A DNA stretch of 64,000 nt from Treponema sp. (GCA_009777995.1 WRKT01000010.1:1-64000); one strand, 5' to 3'. Shown: positions 36,833 through 45,834, numbered from the stretch's first letter. Translations and numbers: made by a program. The notes: generated by a model not told the origin, from the letters alone.

Positions 36833-36922
36833 TTATTTATTCTTGTGTCTATTCTTTCTAAGCTTCTTTTTGCGTTTATGTGTCGCAATCTTCCGTAGTT
36901 TGCGTTTTCTTCCGCAGGGCAT
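36833..36922 (-). CDS. AURKAIP1/COX24-domain small basic protein (29 residues)
   Basis: A 29-codon frame begins ATG CCC TGC GGA AGA with AAGGAG five to six bases upstream and ends TAA at 36835-36833. The product starts MPCGRKRKLRKIATHKRKK and ends in more Lys/Arg-rich sequence, almost all basic. This is the pattern of the short bacterial AURKAIP1/COX24-domain proteins (typically M-P-x-G-K-K-R-K-R...THKRKKRLRKNRHKKK), small ribosome-associated-type proteins known from spirochaetes and Bacteroidetes. First gene of the dxs-cdaA-btuD operon, downstream of a good promoter. Too short for usual ORF cut-offs and easily missed. Confidence 0.88.
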   Translation of the reverse strand: MPCGRKRKLRKIATHKRKKKLRKNRHKNK

Positions 36923-36965
36923 AGGACTCCTTAGGCTCAAAGCCGAAAAATGGGATAGCACTGTC

Positions 36966-36994
36966 AGTATCTATAAAAAAAGACATAAGGTCAA
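36966..36994 (-). promoter_or_regulatory. Promoter of the COX24-like/dxs/cdaA operon
   Basis: Minus strand: TTGACC (36994-36989), 17-base spacer, GATACT (36971-36966). Start of transcription is expected near 36959, about 36 bases before the small basic gene. It lies back to back with the korD promoter. Confidence 0.6.
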
Positions 36995-37025
36995 TACCTT
37001 CCCAAACAAAAAGAGGAAAATGGCT

Positions 37026-37054
37026 TTGACAACTTGCTACTAACAAGATATATT
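37026..37054 (+). promoter_or_regulatory. Strong sigma70 promoter of the kor-mcm operon
   Basis: TTGACA (37026-37031), 17-base spacer, TATATT (37049-37054). AGGAGG at 37070-37075 precedes the korD ATG at 37081. This is the best promoter in the window for the nine-gene operon that follows, with no further promoter evident inside it. Confidence 0.8.
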
Positions 37055-37080
37055 ATTTTTATAATGAGCAGGAGGTATTC

Positions 37081-37347
37081 ATGGTTAAAACTAATAAATT
37101 TGAACATGTAATTCAAGAAAAATGGTGTAAGGGCTGTGAAATCTGCGTTGCCCTTTGCCCTAAGTCTGTGCTCGCATTATCCGGCGGCAAGGCAATTGCA
37201 GAAAAACCGGGCGACTGCATAGGCTGCCTTCTCTGCGAAATGCGATGTCCGGATTTCGCAATTGAAGTGCATGGAATAGAAAAAAACAATAGCGGCTCTG
37301 ATCTGAAAGAGAAGTTCTTTTCAGTTCCGCCTGAAGTGGAGGCATGA
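37081..37347 (+). CDS. korD: 2-oxoacid:ferredoxin oxidoreductase delta subunit (ferredoxin)
   Basis: 88 residues with two 4Fe-4S motifs: Cys16, 19, 22, 26 (CKGCEICVALCP) and Cys46, 49, 52, 56 (CIGCLLCEMRCP). It carries electrons from the TPP site to free ferredoxin. The order delta-alpha-beta-gamma and the subunit sizes (88, 376, 276, 178 residues) match KorDABC of 2-oxoglutarate ferredoxin oxidoreductase. A branched-chain (VOR-type) enzyme is the main alternative. Confidence 0.9.
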   Translation: MVKTNKFEHVIQEKWCKGCEICVALCPKSVLALSGGKAIAEKPGDCIGCLLCEMRCPDFAIEVHGIEKNNSGSDLKEKFFSVPPEVEA

Positions 37348-38477
37348 TGAGTAACGCAAAATTATTACAGGGCAATGAAGCTTGTACCCTTGGTGCCATT
37401 CAGGCAGGACTTGAATTCTATGCTTGTTATCCCATTACACCTTCAACCGAAATTGCTGAATACTGTTCCGAAGAACTGCCGAAAAAAGGCGGAAAATTCA
37501 TACAGATGGAAGACGAAATTGGGGCTATAGCAGCCGTAATTGGAGCATCCCTAACGGGGAAAAAATCCATGACCGCAACAAGCGGCCCCGGTTTTTCTCT
37601 TATGATGGAATGTTTAGGCTACGCCTCCTTTACCGAAGTGCCCCTGGTCATTGTTAACGTACAGCGTGTTGGCCCTTCGACAGGAATGCCCACTTCTCCT
37701 GCACAGGGGGAGGTAATGCAGGCCCGCTGGGGTACCCACGGTGATGCTGCAGTGGTCGTTCTTGCACCGGGAAATGTAAGAGAATGCTTTGAGCTTACAG
37801 TAAAGGCCTTTAATATTTCCGAAGAATACCGTGTACCTGTCATTGTTCTTTCAGACGAAGTAATCGGGCATATGAGGGAGAAGGTGGTTCTTCCCGATCC
37901 TTCTACCATCAAACTTATTAATCGCAAAAAACCTGAGAAACCGGAAGGCTATATGCCCTTTAAGGCAGACCCTGACGGCGGTGTTCCCCCCATGGCGGCA
38001 TACGGAGACGGCTTCCGCTTCCATGTAACCGGCCTTACCCATGATGAGGCAGGTTTCCCCACAAACAAGGGTGAGTTAAACGAAGCTCTTGTGAGGAGGC
38101 TTAACCGTAAAATCGAAAAGGCAGAGCCGCAGATTCGCGACTTTGTGACTGAATCTACCGATGACTGTGACATCCTTGTAGTGGCCTTCGGCTCTTCTGC
38201 GATGTCCTCCCTTTCGGCGGTTCGTCAGGCAAGGGCGAAGGGAATCAAGGCAGGTCTCTTTAGGCCAAGGACCATCTGGCCCTTCCCCGAAGAGCCTTTG
38301 ACAGCTCTCTCCGGCAAGGTTAAAAAGATAATTGTGGCGGAGATGAACCTTGGACAGCTCGCACGAGAAGTTGAGCGAGTTGCGGGAAAGGCGGCGGTTA
38401 AGAGGGTTTGCAAGGTAAACGGAGAGTTATTCATGCCGGATGACATTCTTTCGGTAATAATGGAGGGAGCAAAATGA
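37347..38477 (+). CDS. korA: 2-oxoacid:ferredoxin oxidoreductase alpha subunit
   Basis: 376 residues from the ATG at 37347, which shares a base with the korD stop and has GGAGG four bases upstream; an ATG one codon earlier is possible. POR_N domain (LQGNEACTLGAIQAGLEFYACYPITPSTEIAEY), ATSGPGFSLMMECLGYA, and the C-terminal domain II with AEMNLGQL. Binds the 2-oxoacid with KorB. Substrate preference, 2-oxoglutarate or another 2-oxoacid, is inferred from the operon: succinyl-CoA would feed the mutase encoded next. Confidence 0.88.
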   Translation: MSNAKLLQGNEACTLGAIQAGLEFYACYPITPSTEIAEYCSEELPKKGGKFIQMEDEIGAIAAVIGASLTGKKSMTATSGPGFSLMMECLGYASFTEVPLVIVNVQRVGPSTGMPTSPAQGEVMQARWGTHGDAAVVVLAPGNVRECFELTVKAFNISEEYRVPVIVLSDEVIGHMREKVVLPDPSTIKLINRKKPEKPEGYMPFKADPDGGVPPMAAYGDGFRFHVTGLTHDEAGFPTNKGELNEALVRRLNRKIEKAEPQIRDFVTESTDDCDILVVAFGSSAMSSLSAVRQARAKGIKAGLFRPRTIWPFPEEPLTALSGKVKKIIVAEMNLGQLAREVERVAGKAAVKRVCKVNGELFMPDDILSVIMEGAK

Positions 38478-39304
38478 GCGAAAAGTTACATTACTTTAGA
38501 CAGCATAAGCTGCCGCATATCTGGTGTGCAGGCTGCGGACATGGAACAACGACCAACGCTCTTGTTGCAGCCGCTGCCAAGATCGGTCTTGATAAAAATA
38601 AAACAGTCATTGTATCGGGCATAGGCTGCTCAAGCCGTGCACCCGGTTATCTTGACTTCGATACCCTGCATACCGCCCACGGAAGGGCCCTCGCCTTTGC
38701 GACCGGTGTGAAACATGCAAGACCTGAACTGAAGGTAATCGTTATAACAGGGGATGGTGACTGTGCCGCAATCGGCGGGAATCACTTTATCCATGCAGCA
38801 AGGCGAAACATTGACATTACAACAATAGTCATGAACAACAGCATTTACGGTATGACAAGCGGCCAGTTCTCTCCAATGACCGATAAGGGCAGGCTCGGAA
38901 CCACCGCACCCTACGGAAATGTCGAACGCTCCTTTGATTTAACTAAGCTCTCGATTGCAGCAGGTGCAACATTCGTCGGCAGAGCAACTGCGTATCATGT
39001 GCAATTACTCACCCAGTTAATCGAAAAGGCCCTCCAGCATAAGGGCTTCTCGGTAATTGAAGCTGTAACCCAATGCCCCACCTATTACGGAAGGAAAAAT
39101 AAGATTGGCTCTGCAGTAAATATGCTTAACTGGTATAAGGAAAGAGCGGTAAACGTAAAGGCTGCAGCAGCAATGAGTGCAGATAAGCTCGAAGGAAAAT
39201 TCCTTATAGGCGAGCTATACCACGAGATTGCACCTGAGTTTACAGAGGAATACAGGAAGCAGGTTGAAGAAATAAAAAGAAACCTAAACAAAGGAGGGCA
39301 GTGA
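38474..39304 (+). CDS. korB: 2-oxoacid:ferredoxin oxidoreductase beta subunit (TPP-binding)
   Basis: 276 residues. CAGCGHG at 18-24, IGCSSRAPGYLDFDTLHTAHGRALAFATGVK typical of KorB-like subunits, and the TPP/magnesium motif GDGD at 93-96 followed by NN at 121-122. Overlaps korA by ATGA. AAGGAGGG near its end serves the next gene. Confidence 0.9.
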   Translation: MSEKLHYFRQHKLPHIWCAGCGHGTTTNALVAAAAKIGLDKNKTVIVSGIGCSSRAPGYLDFDTLHTAHGRALAFATGVKHARPELKVIVITGDGDCAAIGGNHFIHAARRNIDITTIVMNNSIYGMTSGQFSPMTDKGRLGTTAPYGNVERSFDLTKLSIAAGATFVGRATAYHVQLLTQLIEKALQHKGFSVIEAVTQCPTYYGRKNKIGSAVNMLNWYKERAVNVKAAAAMSADKLEGKFLIGELYHEIAPEFTEEYRKQVEEIKRNLNKGGQ

Positions 39305-39840
39305 TGAGGACAGAGTTCAGACTTAGCGGTTCAGGCGGCCAGGGGATCCTACTTGCGGGCATTGTGCTCTCCGAGGCAGCAATACTCGAAGACCTGAATG
39401 TATCACAAACCCAGAGCTATGGCCCTGAAGCAAGGGGCGGCTCAAGCAAGGCCGAAGTTGTAATATCCGATGCAGATATAGATTACCCCAAGAACACGGA
39501 TCCGGATTATCTCCTTGCACTTACAGCAGAAAGCTATAGGGCTTATGGGCCTGAAATGGGAAAGGGGACTATCATTGTTGATTCATCCGTAACCCTCGAT
39601 CCGGCAATTAAGGCAAAGACAGTTCCTGTTCCAATCATAGAAACAACCCAAAAAATCGGAAGGATGATTGTTACAAATATAGTAGCCCTCGGGGTTATCG
39701 GAGGCCTTTCGGGGATAGTAAAACAGGAAACCCTTGAAAAAGCTGTACTTGGCCGTGTTCCTAAGGGAACAGAAGAGCTGAATATCACCGCTCTAAAAGC
39801 AGGTTTTGAGATCGCTTCTAATCTAAGGAGAGATGGATGA
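39304..39840 (+). CDS. korC: 2-oxoacid:ferredoxin oxidoreductase gamma subunit
   Basis: 178 residues from the ATG at 39304 (AAGGAGGG five bases upstream); a GTG one codon earlier is possible. Gamma-subunit pattern: [43 protein letters not shown]. Completes the four-subunit oxidoreductase. Its stop overlaps the mutase gene by ATGA. Confidence 0.9.
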   Translation: MRTEFRLSGSGGQGILLAGIVLSEAAILEDLNVSQTQSYGPEARGGSSKAEVVISDADIDYPKNTDPDYLLALTAESYRAYGPEMGKGTIIVDSSVTLDPAIKAKTVPVPIIETTQKIGRMIVTNIVALGVIGGLSGIVKQETLEKAVLGRVPKGTEELNITALKAGFEIASNLRRDG

Positions 39841-41477
39841 GCGACGAAATTAAAGCAGGATTCGACGAGTATAATGCAGGAGTCGAAAAGGCCCTTGCAA
39901 AATTCCCCGAAAGAAAGAAAAAATTCCCTGCAAACCGTCTTTATACACCCCTTGACGACTCAAACCGCCCCTATTCTTCAATAGGATTCCCGGGTGCATA
40001 CCCGTATACAAGGGGAGTTCAGAACACTATGTATCGCGGGCGGCTGTGGACCATGAGGCAGTATGCAGGGTTTTCAACAGCAGAGGAATCCAATAAAAGG
40101 TATAAGTATCTTTTGGAACAGGGAACCACCGGTTTATCAGTGGCCTTTGATCTGCCGACACAGATTGGCTATGATTCAGACCACCCCCTGTCCCAGGGTG
40201 AAATAGGAAAGGTCGGCGTCGCAATTGACTCTCTTGCCGACATGGAGATTCTTTTTAACAGCATTCCCCTGGATAAGGTTTCAACTTCAATGACAACAAA
40301 TGCCCCTGCAGCGGTCCTCCTTGCAATGTATATTGCAGTTGCCGAGAAACAGGGCATAAGTGCCGATAAACTCGAGGGAACAATCCAGAATGATATCCTA
40401 AAAGAATATGTTGCCCGAGGCACATATATCTTCCCCCCTGAGCCTTCAATGAGGCTTATTACAGACATCTTTGCCTATTGCTCAGAGCATGTACCGAACT
40501 GGAATACCATTTCAATTTCCGGTTATCATATCCGCGAGGCAGGCTCTACTGCCTCACAGGAAGTTGCCTTTACGATTGCAGACGGCATTGCCTACGTTGA
40601 TGCTGCAATCAAGGCGGGTCTTGATGTGGACGCCTTCGCACCCCGCCTATCATTCTTTTTTAATGCACATAATGACCTCTTTGAGGAAGTTGCAAAGTTC
40701 CGCGCAGCAAGGAGGCTTTGGGCAAAAATAATGAAGGAACGCTTCGGGGCTAAAAACCCAAAGAGTCACATGCTCCGCTTCCATACCCAGACAGGCGGCT
40801 CGACCCTGACAGCCCAGCAGCCCGATAACAATATCGTCCTTGTGGCTATTCAAGCCCTCGCAGCAGTCCTTGGGGGAACCCAGTCTCTTCATACAAACTC
40901 AAAAGACGAGGCCCTAGCCCTGCCCACAGAGGATTCTGTTCGTATCGCCCTGCGCACCCAGCAGATAATCGGTTATGAATCAGGGGCCACCGAAACAGTA
41001 GACCCCCTTGCAGGCTCCTACTATGTTGAAAGTCTTACAGACAGGATTCAGAAGGAAGCAGAGAAGTACATTGAAACAATAGATTCAATGGGCGGAGCTG
41101 TTAAGGCAATCGAGCGCGGCTATATTCAGCAGGAGATCCAGGATGCAGCTTATGCCTATCAAATGGAAGTTGAATCAGGAGAGAGGCTGATAGTCGGCAT
41201 GAACAAGTTCCAGATTGAAGAAGCGCCTCCGGGGGGACTCTTAAAGGTTGACCCCATAGTCGGCGAACAGCAGATGGCAAAACTAAAAGAGCTCAAAAAT
41301 AAAAGGGACAATAATAAGGTTAATGCCGCTCTCGATGCCCTTAAAAAGGCAGCCGCAGGAAATGATAATCTAATGCCGCTCATCTTGGACGCTGTGCGCT
41401 ATTATGCAACCCTTGGTGAAATTTGCGATGTACTCCGAGGAGAATTTGGCGAGTATCAGCAGAAAGTGGTTCTGTGA
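39837..41477 (+). CDS. mcmA: Methylmalonyl-CoA mutase large (catalytic) subunit
   Basis: 546 residues. N-terminal TIM barrel only: [89 protein letters not shown] and [13 protein letters not shown]. The B12-binding domain is on a separate gene directly downstream, the split form known from archaea and some anaerobes. Interconverts succinyl-CoA and (R)-methylmalonyl-CoA. Directly coupled to korC by a four-base overlap. Confidence 0.93.
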   Translation: MSDEIKAGFDEYNAGVEKALAKFPERKKKFPANRLYTPLDDSNRPYSSIGFPGAYPYTRGVQNTMYRGRLWTMRQYAGFSTAEESNKRYKYLLEQGTTGLSVAFDLPTQIGYDSDHPLSQGEIGKVGVAIDSLADMEILFNSIPLDKVSTSMTTNAPAAVLLAMYIAVAEKQGISADKLEGTIQNDILKEYVARGTYIFPPEPSMRLITDIFAYCSEHVPNWNTISISGYHIREAGSTASQEVAFTIADGIAYVDAAIKAGLDVDAFAPRLSFFFNAHNDLFEEVAKFRAARRLWAKIMKERFGAKNPKSHMLRFHTQTGGSTLTAQQPDNNIVLVAIQALAAVLGGTQSLHTNSKDEALALPTEDSVRIALRTQQIIGYESGATETVDPLAGSYYVESLTDRIQKEAEKYIETIDSMGGAVKAIERGYIQQEIQDAAYAYQMEVESGERLIVGMNKFQIEEAPPGGLLKVDPIVGEQQMAKLKELKNKRDNNKVNAALDALKKAAAGNDNLMPLILDAVRYYATLGEICDVLRGEFGEYQQKVVL

Positions 41478-41484
41478 GGTAACT

Positions 41485-41886
41485 ATGGAAAAGAAAATAC
41501 GCGTATTAGTTGCAAAACCCGGTCTCGATGGTCATGATCGCGGGGCAAAAGTGATAGCAAGGGCCCTGCGTGATGCGGGCATGGAAGTTATTTATACAGG
41601 CCTTAGGCAGACACCCGAACAGATTGTTCAGGCCGGGATTCAGGAAGATGCTGATGTCATTGCAATGAGCATACTCTCAGGAGCCCATAATCATCTATTC
41701 CCGAGGGTAATGGAGCTTCTAAAAGAAAAGAAGATTGATGATGTACTTGTAATTGGCGGCGGGGTAATCCCCGATGAGGATATCCCTGCCCTAAAGAATG
41801 CAGGAATAGCCGCAATATTTACACCGGGTACTCCTACAACAGAGACAATTGAGTTTATAAAGAATAATTTAAAACGCAAGGCTTAA
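41485..41886 (+). CDS. mcmB: Methylmalonyl-CoA mutase small (cobalamin-binding) subunit
   Basis: 133 residues from the ATG at 41485 (GTGAGGTAACT before it). B12-binding motif DGHDRG at 15-20, with His17 as lower cobalt ligand, then the SILSGAH and VIGGGVIP blocks of the flavodoxin-like domain. Seven bases separate it from the large subunit. Frame open upstream inside mcmA is rejected. Confidence 0.93.
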   Translation: MEKKIRVLVAKPGLDGHDRGAKVIARALRDAGMEVIYTGLRQTPEQIVQAGIQEDADVIAMSILSGAHNHLFPRVMELLKEKKIDDVLVIGGGVIPDEDIPALKNAGIAAIFTPGTPTTETIEFIKNNLKRKA

Positions 41887-41888
41887 GT

Positions 41889-42881
41889 GTGGACGAAATA
41901 CCCGACATACGCGGCATAGCAAGGCTCATCAGCATGGTCGAGGAGGAAAGAGAAGAGCGTATAGAACTGTTAAGTAGTCTCTCTCTTAAGCCGAACCTTG
42001 GGCATATAATCGGCATTACAGGCCCCCCCGGGGCAGGAAAGAGTACCCTTACCGATAAATTAGTCCTTGAGTTTCGGGCCTTAGGCAAAACCGTTGCAGT
42101 TATCGCTGTTGATCCTTCAAGCCCCTTTTCGGGCGGGGCAATCCTTGGGGATCGCATAAGGATGCAGCGTCATGCTGATGACCCGGGTGTTTTTATCCGG
42201 AGCCTTGCAACCAGGGGCCATCTTGGAGGTTTATCAAGGGCAGTTCGTGAGACAATTCGAGTATTTGAAGGGTACGGCTTTGATGTTATTATCGTTGAAA
42301 CAGTCGGGGTCGGCCAGTCGGAAGTGGATATTGCACGATGTGCAGATACGGTGATTCTTGTTTCGGTTCCGGGCCTTGGAGATGATATTCAGACCATGAA
42401 GGCCGGAATAATGGAAATCGGCGATATTTTTGTCGTGAATAAGGCCGACAGGGAGGGCTCGGAAAGGGTTATAAAGGAAATAAGGGTGATGCTGGAAATG
42501 GCTCTTTCAAGCGGCGCCGAAACGCGTTTTAGTGTGATGTCCGGCTCTGCACATCATCATATTGTGCATAACGCAGGGGCGGATAATTTTCACCCCCTGC
42601 TCCCGCCTGTACTTGCAACAATTGCAGAAACAGGGGAAGGTGTAAAAGCTCTTGTTAAGGAAATTATTAAGCACGGGACTGATCTAAGAGAAAAGAATAT
42701 ACTCCCCTTAAGAAGAAATGAAAATCTTGAATGGGAGTTAAAGGATGCCCTAAAAGGACAGTTAGTAAGGAAGCTTGAAAGGGAAAATAATAGAGCACTG
42801 CTCATCGATTTGGCAGGAGCCATAAACGATAAAAATATAAGTTTTTATGATGCCTTGGAAAGGTTATCGGAAGCAATATAA
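41889..42881 (+). CDS. meaB: Methylmalonyl-CoA mutase-associated GTPase MeaB
   Basis: 330 residues from a GTG at 41889, two bases after the mcmB stop. Walker A GPPGAGKST around Lys51, DPSSPFSGGAILGDRIRM (switch/metal region), ETVGVGQSEVDIARCADTVILV, NKADREGS. Protects and reloads the mutase with adenosylcobalamin. Close linkage to the mutase supports a MeaB role and argues against the old ArgK name. Confidence 0.93.
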   Translation: MDEIPDIRGIARLISMVEEEREERIELLSSLSLKPNLGHIIGITGPPGAGKSTLTDKLVLEFRALGKTVAVIAVDPSSPFSGGAILGDRIRMQRHADDPGVFIRSLATRGHLGGLSRAVRETIRVFEGYGFDVIIVETVGVGQSEVDIARCADTVILVSVPGLGDDIQTMKAGIMEIGDIFVVNKADREGSERVIKEIRVMLEMALSSGAETRFSVMSGSAHHHIVHNAGADNFHPLLPPVLATIAETGEGVKALVKEIIKHGTDLREKNILPLRRNENLEWELKDALKGQLVRKLERENNRALLIDLAGAINDKNISFYDALERLSEAI

Positions 42882-42896
42882 ACCGGAGGACAGGAA

Positions 42897-43298
42897 ATGA
42901 TAGTAAAACTGGATCATATTGGTATTGCGGTTTCAAATATGGAAGAATCCCTTAAATTGTATACCGAAATTCTTGGAATGAAACTTGAGGGAACAGAAAC
43001 CGTCGAAGAGCAGAAGGTTAAGGTGGCATTCCTCCCTGTAGGAGATACGGAAGTTGAACTGCTTGAGTCCACCGATGCCGAGGGGCCTGTTGCGAAGTTC
43101 ATCGAAAATAAGGGACAGGGCATTCAGCATCTTGCCTTCAGGGTTGATGATATAGAAGCGGCACTGGCCCATTGTAAGGAAAGGGGTCTTAGGCTCATTG
43201 ACGAGAAGCCGCGCTACGGGGCAGGCGGAGCGAAAATCGCATTCCTGCATCCAAAGGGAACAAACGGCGTCCTTATCGAGCTTTGTCAAAGGGATTAA
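42897..43298 (+). CDS. mce: Methylmalonyl-CoA epimerase
   Basis: 133 residues. Vicinal oxygen chelate fold with metal ligands His7 (LDHIGIAV), His78 (IQHLAFRV) and Glu128 (LIELCQ). Converts (R)- to (S)-methylmalonyl-CoA, the form used by the carboxyltransferase downstream. GGAGGACAGGAA precedes the ATG. Confidence 0.93.
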   Translation: MIVKLDHIGIAVSNMEESLKLYTEILGMKLEGTETVEEQKVKVAFLPVGDTEVELLESTDAEGPVAKFIENKGQGIQHLAFRVDDIEAALAHCKERGLRLIDEKPRYGAGGAKIAFLHPKGTNGVLIELCQRD

Positions 43299-43314
43299 TC
43301 AGGAGGAGTCTAAA

Positions 43315-44853
43315 ATGGATGATAAACTAAGAGATTTGCAGGATCGTTATGCTAAAGTGACAGCAGGAGGCGGCCCAAAACGTATTGCAGCCCAGCATGA
43401 AAAGGGCAAGATGACGGCAAGGGAACGCATAGAAAGCCTCCTTGACCCGGGGAGCTTCACAGAGCTTGACACCTTTGTTGAACACAGGGCCTTAGGAATG
43501 GCAGGACAGGAAGTCCCGGGGGAAGGGGTGGTAACCGGCTACGGCACCATTGACGGAAGGCCTGTTTACCTTTTCGCACAGGATTTTACTGTGGTTGGCG
43601 GCTCTCTTGGGGAAATGCATGCAGCCAAGATCTGTAAGGCAATGGACATGGCTGTAAAGGCAGGCTGCCCCTTCATCGGCATTAATGACTCAGGCGGAGC
43701 CCGCATTCAAGAAGGTGTGGATGCCCTTTGCGGTTACGGCGATATCTTCTATAGGAATACCCTTGCATCGGGTGTAATCCCCCAGATCTCCGTGATCATG
43801 GGCCCCTGTGCAGGAGGCGCCGTATACTCACCTGCCCTTACAGACTTCACGATAATGGTGGATAAGACTGCAAACATGTTCATTACGGGTCCTCAGGTGA
43901 TAAAAGCCGTAACGGGCGAAGACGTTAGCTCTGAGGCCCTTGGAGGTGCGGCAGTTCACAGCACCACATCCGGCTGTGCATCCCTTATGTACGCTGATGA
44001 AGCATCCACATTTGCAGGGATCAGAAAACTCCTTTCCTATCTTCCTTTGAACTATAAGGATAAAGCTCCAAGAATGGAAAATAGGGACCCTGCAAATCGT
44101 CTATGCCCGGAAATCGTCCAAATAATACCGGATTCTCCCAAAAAGCCCTATGATATAAGACATATTATTCAGAGTATTTTCGATAACGGGGATTATTTTG
44201 AGATACAGCCCTTTTATGCAACGAATATAGTCACCTGCTTTGCTCATCTTGACGGGCACTCTGTTGGAATTATAGCGAATCAGCCCCAGGCAATGGCAGG
44301 CGTTCTTGACATTAATGCCTCGGATAAGGCAAGCCGCTTCATTCGGTTCTGCGACTCCTTTAATATTCCCATTGTCACTTTTACCGATACTTCAGGCTAC
44401 CTCCCCGGTACTTCACAGGAGCATGGCGGAATAATTCGCCACGGCGCAAAATTGCTCTATGCCTATTCAGAGGCAACAGTGCCAAAGCTCACCATTATAG
44501 TACGCAAGGCTTATGGCGGCGCATATATTGCAATGTGCTCAAGGCATCTTGGGGCAGATCAGGTTTTTGCATACCCCTGCGCAGAGATTGCTGTTATGGG
44601 GCCCGAAGGTGCGGCCAATATCATCTATAAGAAAGAAATTGATGAGGCTGCCGACCCCGGGGCAATGAGAATGGAGAAAATCGAAGAGTATAAAACCAAA
44701 TTCGGTAACCCCTATATTGCAGCGGCAAGGGGATATATTGATGATGTAATTGACCCTTCAATGTCCAGGTATAGGCTAGCTTCTGCCCTCTATATGTTTA
44801 AAGATAAGAGTGATGAGCATCCTAAGAAGAAGCATGGGAATATGCCGGTTTAA
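43315..44853 (+). CDS. mmdA: Methylmalonyl-CoA decarboxylase/propionyl-CoA carboxylase carboxyltransferase subunit
   Basis: 512 residues from the ATG at 43315, with AGGAGG ten bases upstream. Carboxyltransferase pattern: GGGPKRIAAQHEKGKMTARERIESLLDPGSFTELD, GYGTIDGRPVYLFAQDFTVVGGSLGEMHAAK, oxyanion loops GGARIQEGVDAL and GTSQEHGGIIRHGAK. Removes carboxyl from (S)-methylmalonyl-CoA onto biotin, or the reverse. No biotin carrier, biotin carboxylase or decarboxylase beta/gamma gene is in the window, so direction and complex type remain open. The 3-prime end overlaps miaA by 32 bases on the other strand. Confidence 0.9.
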   Translation: MDDKLRDLQDRYAKVTAGGGPKRIAAQHEKGKMTARERIESLLDPGSFTELDTFVEHRALGMAGQEVPGEGVVTGYGTIDGRPVYLFAQDFTVVGGSLGEMHAAKICKAMDMAVKAGCPFIGINDSGGARIQEGVDALCGYGDIFYRNTLASGVIPQISVIMGPCAGGAVYSPALTDFTIMVDKTANMFITGPQVIKAVTGEDVSSEALGGAAVHSTTSGCASLMYADEASTFAGIRKLLSYLPLNYKDKAPRMENRDPANRLCPEIVQIIPDSPKKPYDIRHIIQSIFDNGDYFEIQPFYATNIVTCFAHLDGHSVGIIANQPQAMAGVLDINASDKASRFIRFCDSFNIPIVTFTDTSGYLPGTSQEHGGIIRHGAKLLYAYSEATVPKLTIIVRKAYGGAYIAMCSRHLGADQVFAYPCAEIAVMGPEGAANIIYKKEIDEAADPGAMRMEKIEEYKTKFGNPYIAAARGYIDDVIDPSMSRYRLASALYMFKDKSDEHPKKKHGNMPV

Positions 44854-45820
44854 ATTGCCTTAGGACTTCAATTATTTCTCTTAATGCTTTTTCCCCGTCT
44901 TCACAGTCTATCCGCTTTACACCGGGGATAGACTTGAAGAAGGTTATCTGCCTCTTCGCATAGCGTCGACTGTTTTTGGCAACAAGGGCCTTTACCCCTT
45001 CGATATCCTCTGAAAGGGCCCACTTCGAGTCCTTTAAGACAAAGAACTCCCTGTATCCTATTGCCCTTAGGCCCGGGGCATCCGGGGTATAACCCCTGTT
45101 AAAAAGGCCCTGCACTTCATCCGGGAGCCCAGCCTTAAACATTTTGTCAGTGCGGGCATTAATTCTATCGTATAACTCTTCCCTATTCCGGTTTAAGCTC
45201 AAAACCGTAAAACTAAAGGGGCGTTCTTTGGAGAGCGGCGGCTCGAGCCTTCCCCCGGTCCATGGAGAAGCAAAGGCGCTTAGGGGCTGCCCCGTTAGGC
45301 GGCATACCTCCAAGGCCCTTAATAGCCTGTATTCATCATTTATATGTATGCGCTCTGCGCTAATAGGGTCCAGGCGTGCAAGCTCTTCCATTAGAACTGC
45401 GGGGCCTTTTTCTGCGAAGTCTTTTTTGAGGGATGCACGAATCTCCAAGTCCGAAGGCGGTGCATCACCAAGGCCATGTATCAGGTTCTTTAAATAGAAA
45501 CCCGTCCCCCCCGAAACCACAGGTAAACTAGACCTCCCTGCTGCAGAAATGCAGGCTTCTTCTGCAAGGCGTACAAAATCCCCTGCATTAAACTGCTCAT
45601 CCGGGTCTCTTATATCGATTAAGTGATGAGGTATCCTCTCCCGCTCTTTTAGGGAAGGTTTAGCTGTCCCAATATCCATTCCCTTATAGACCTGCATTGA
45701 ATCTGCGGAGATAATTTCTAACGGGATTTCACCTCTTTCACATAGTCTGTTTAAAAAGTCAGTCTTACCAATCGCTGTAGGGCCAAATAATACTAAGACA
45801 TTTACTTTCATATTTTTCAT
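44822..45820 (-). CDS. miaA: tRNA dimethylallyltransferase
   Basis: 332 residues. P-loop GPTAIGKTD (13-21), SADSMQVYKGMDIGTAKP, and NRGYTPDAPGLRAIGYREFF with the late RYAKRQITFFK block. Adds a dimethylallyl group to A37 of tRNAs reading codons starting with U; the donor comes from the MEP pathway that Dxs opens. Start at 45820 or, less likely, 45811; neither has a clear ribosome binding site. An inverted repeat lies between it and rpoZ. Its last 32 bases are antisense to mmdA. Confidence 0.92.
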   Translation of the reverse strand: MKNMKVNVLVLFGPTAIGKTDFLNRLCERGEIPLEIISADSMQVYKGMDIGTAKPSLKERERIPHHLIDIRDPDEQFNAGDFVRLAEEACISAAGRSSLPVVSGGTGFYLKNLIHGLGDAPPSDLEIRASLKKDFAEKGPAVLMEELARLDPISAERIHINDEYRLLRALEVCRLTGQPLSAFASPWTGGRLEPPLSKERPFSFTVLSLNRNREELYDRINARTDKMFKAGLPDEVQGLFNRGYTPDAPGLRAIGYREFFVLKDSKWALSEDIEGVKALVAKNSRRYAKRQITFFKSIPGVKRIDCEDGEKALREIIEVLRQFKPAYSHASS

Positions 45821-45834
45821 CTACTTAAATTTAA

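Noticed and set aside
36879-36986. 35-codon minus-strand frame starting ATG at 36986 before the small basic gene
   Set aside because: Its start lies between the -35 and -10 boxes of the operon promoter, so it would not be in the transcript, and it overlaps the COX24-like gene in a different frame.
28456-37080. Cobalamin riboswitch before the B12 importer or the mutase operon
   Set aside because: The btuF gene overlaps truA directly and the korD leader is about 20 bases, so no space for a B12 element exists at either place.
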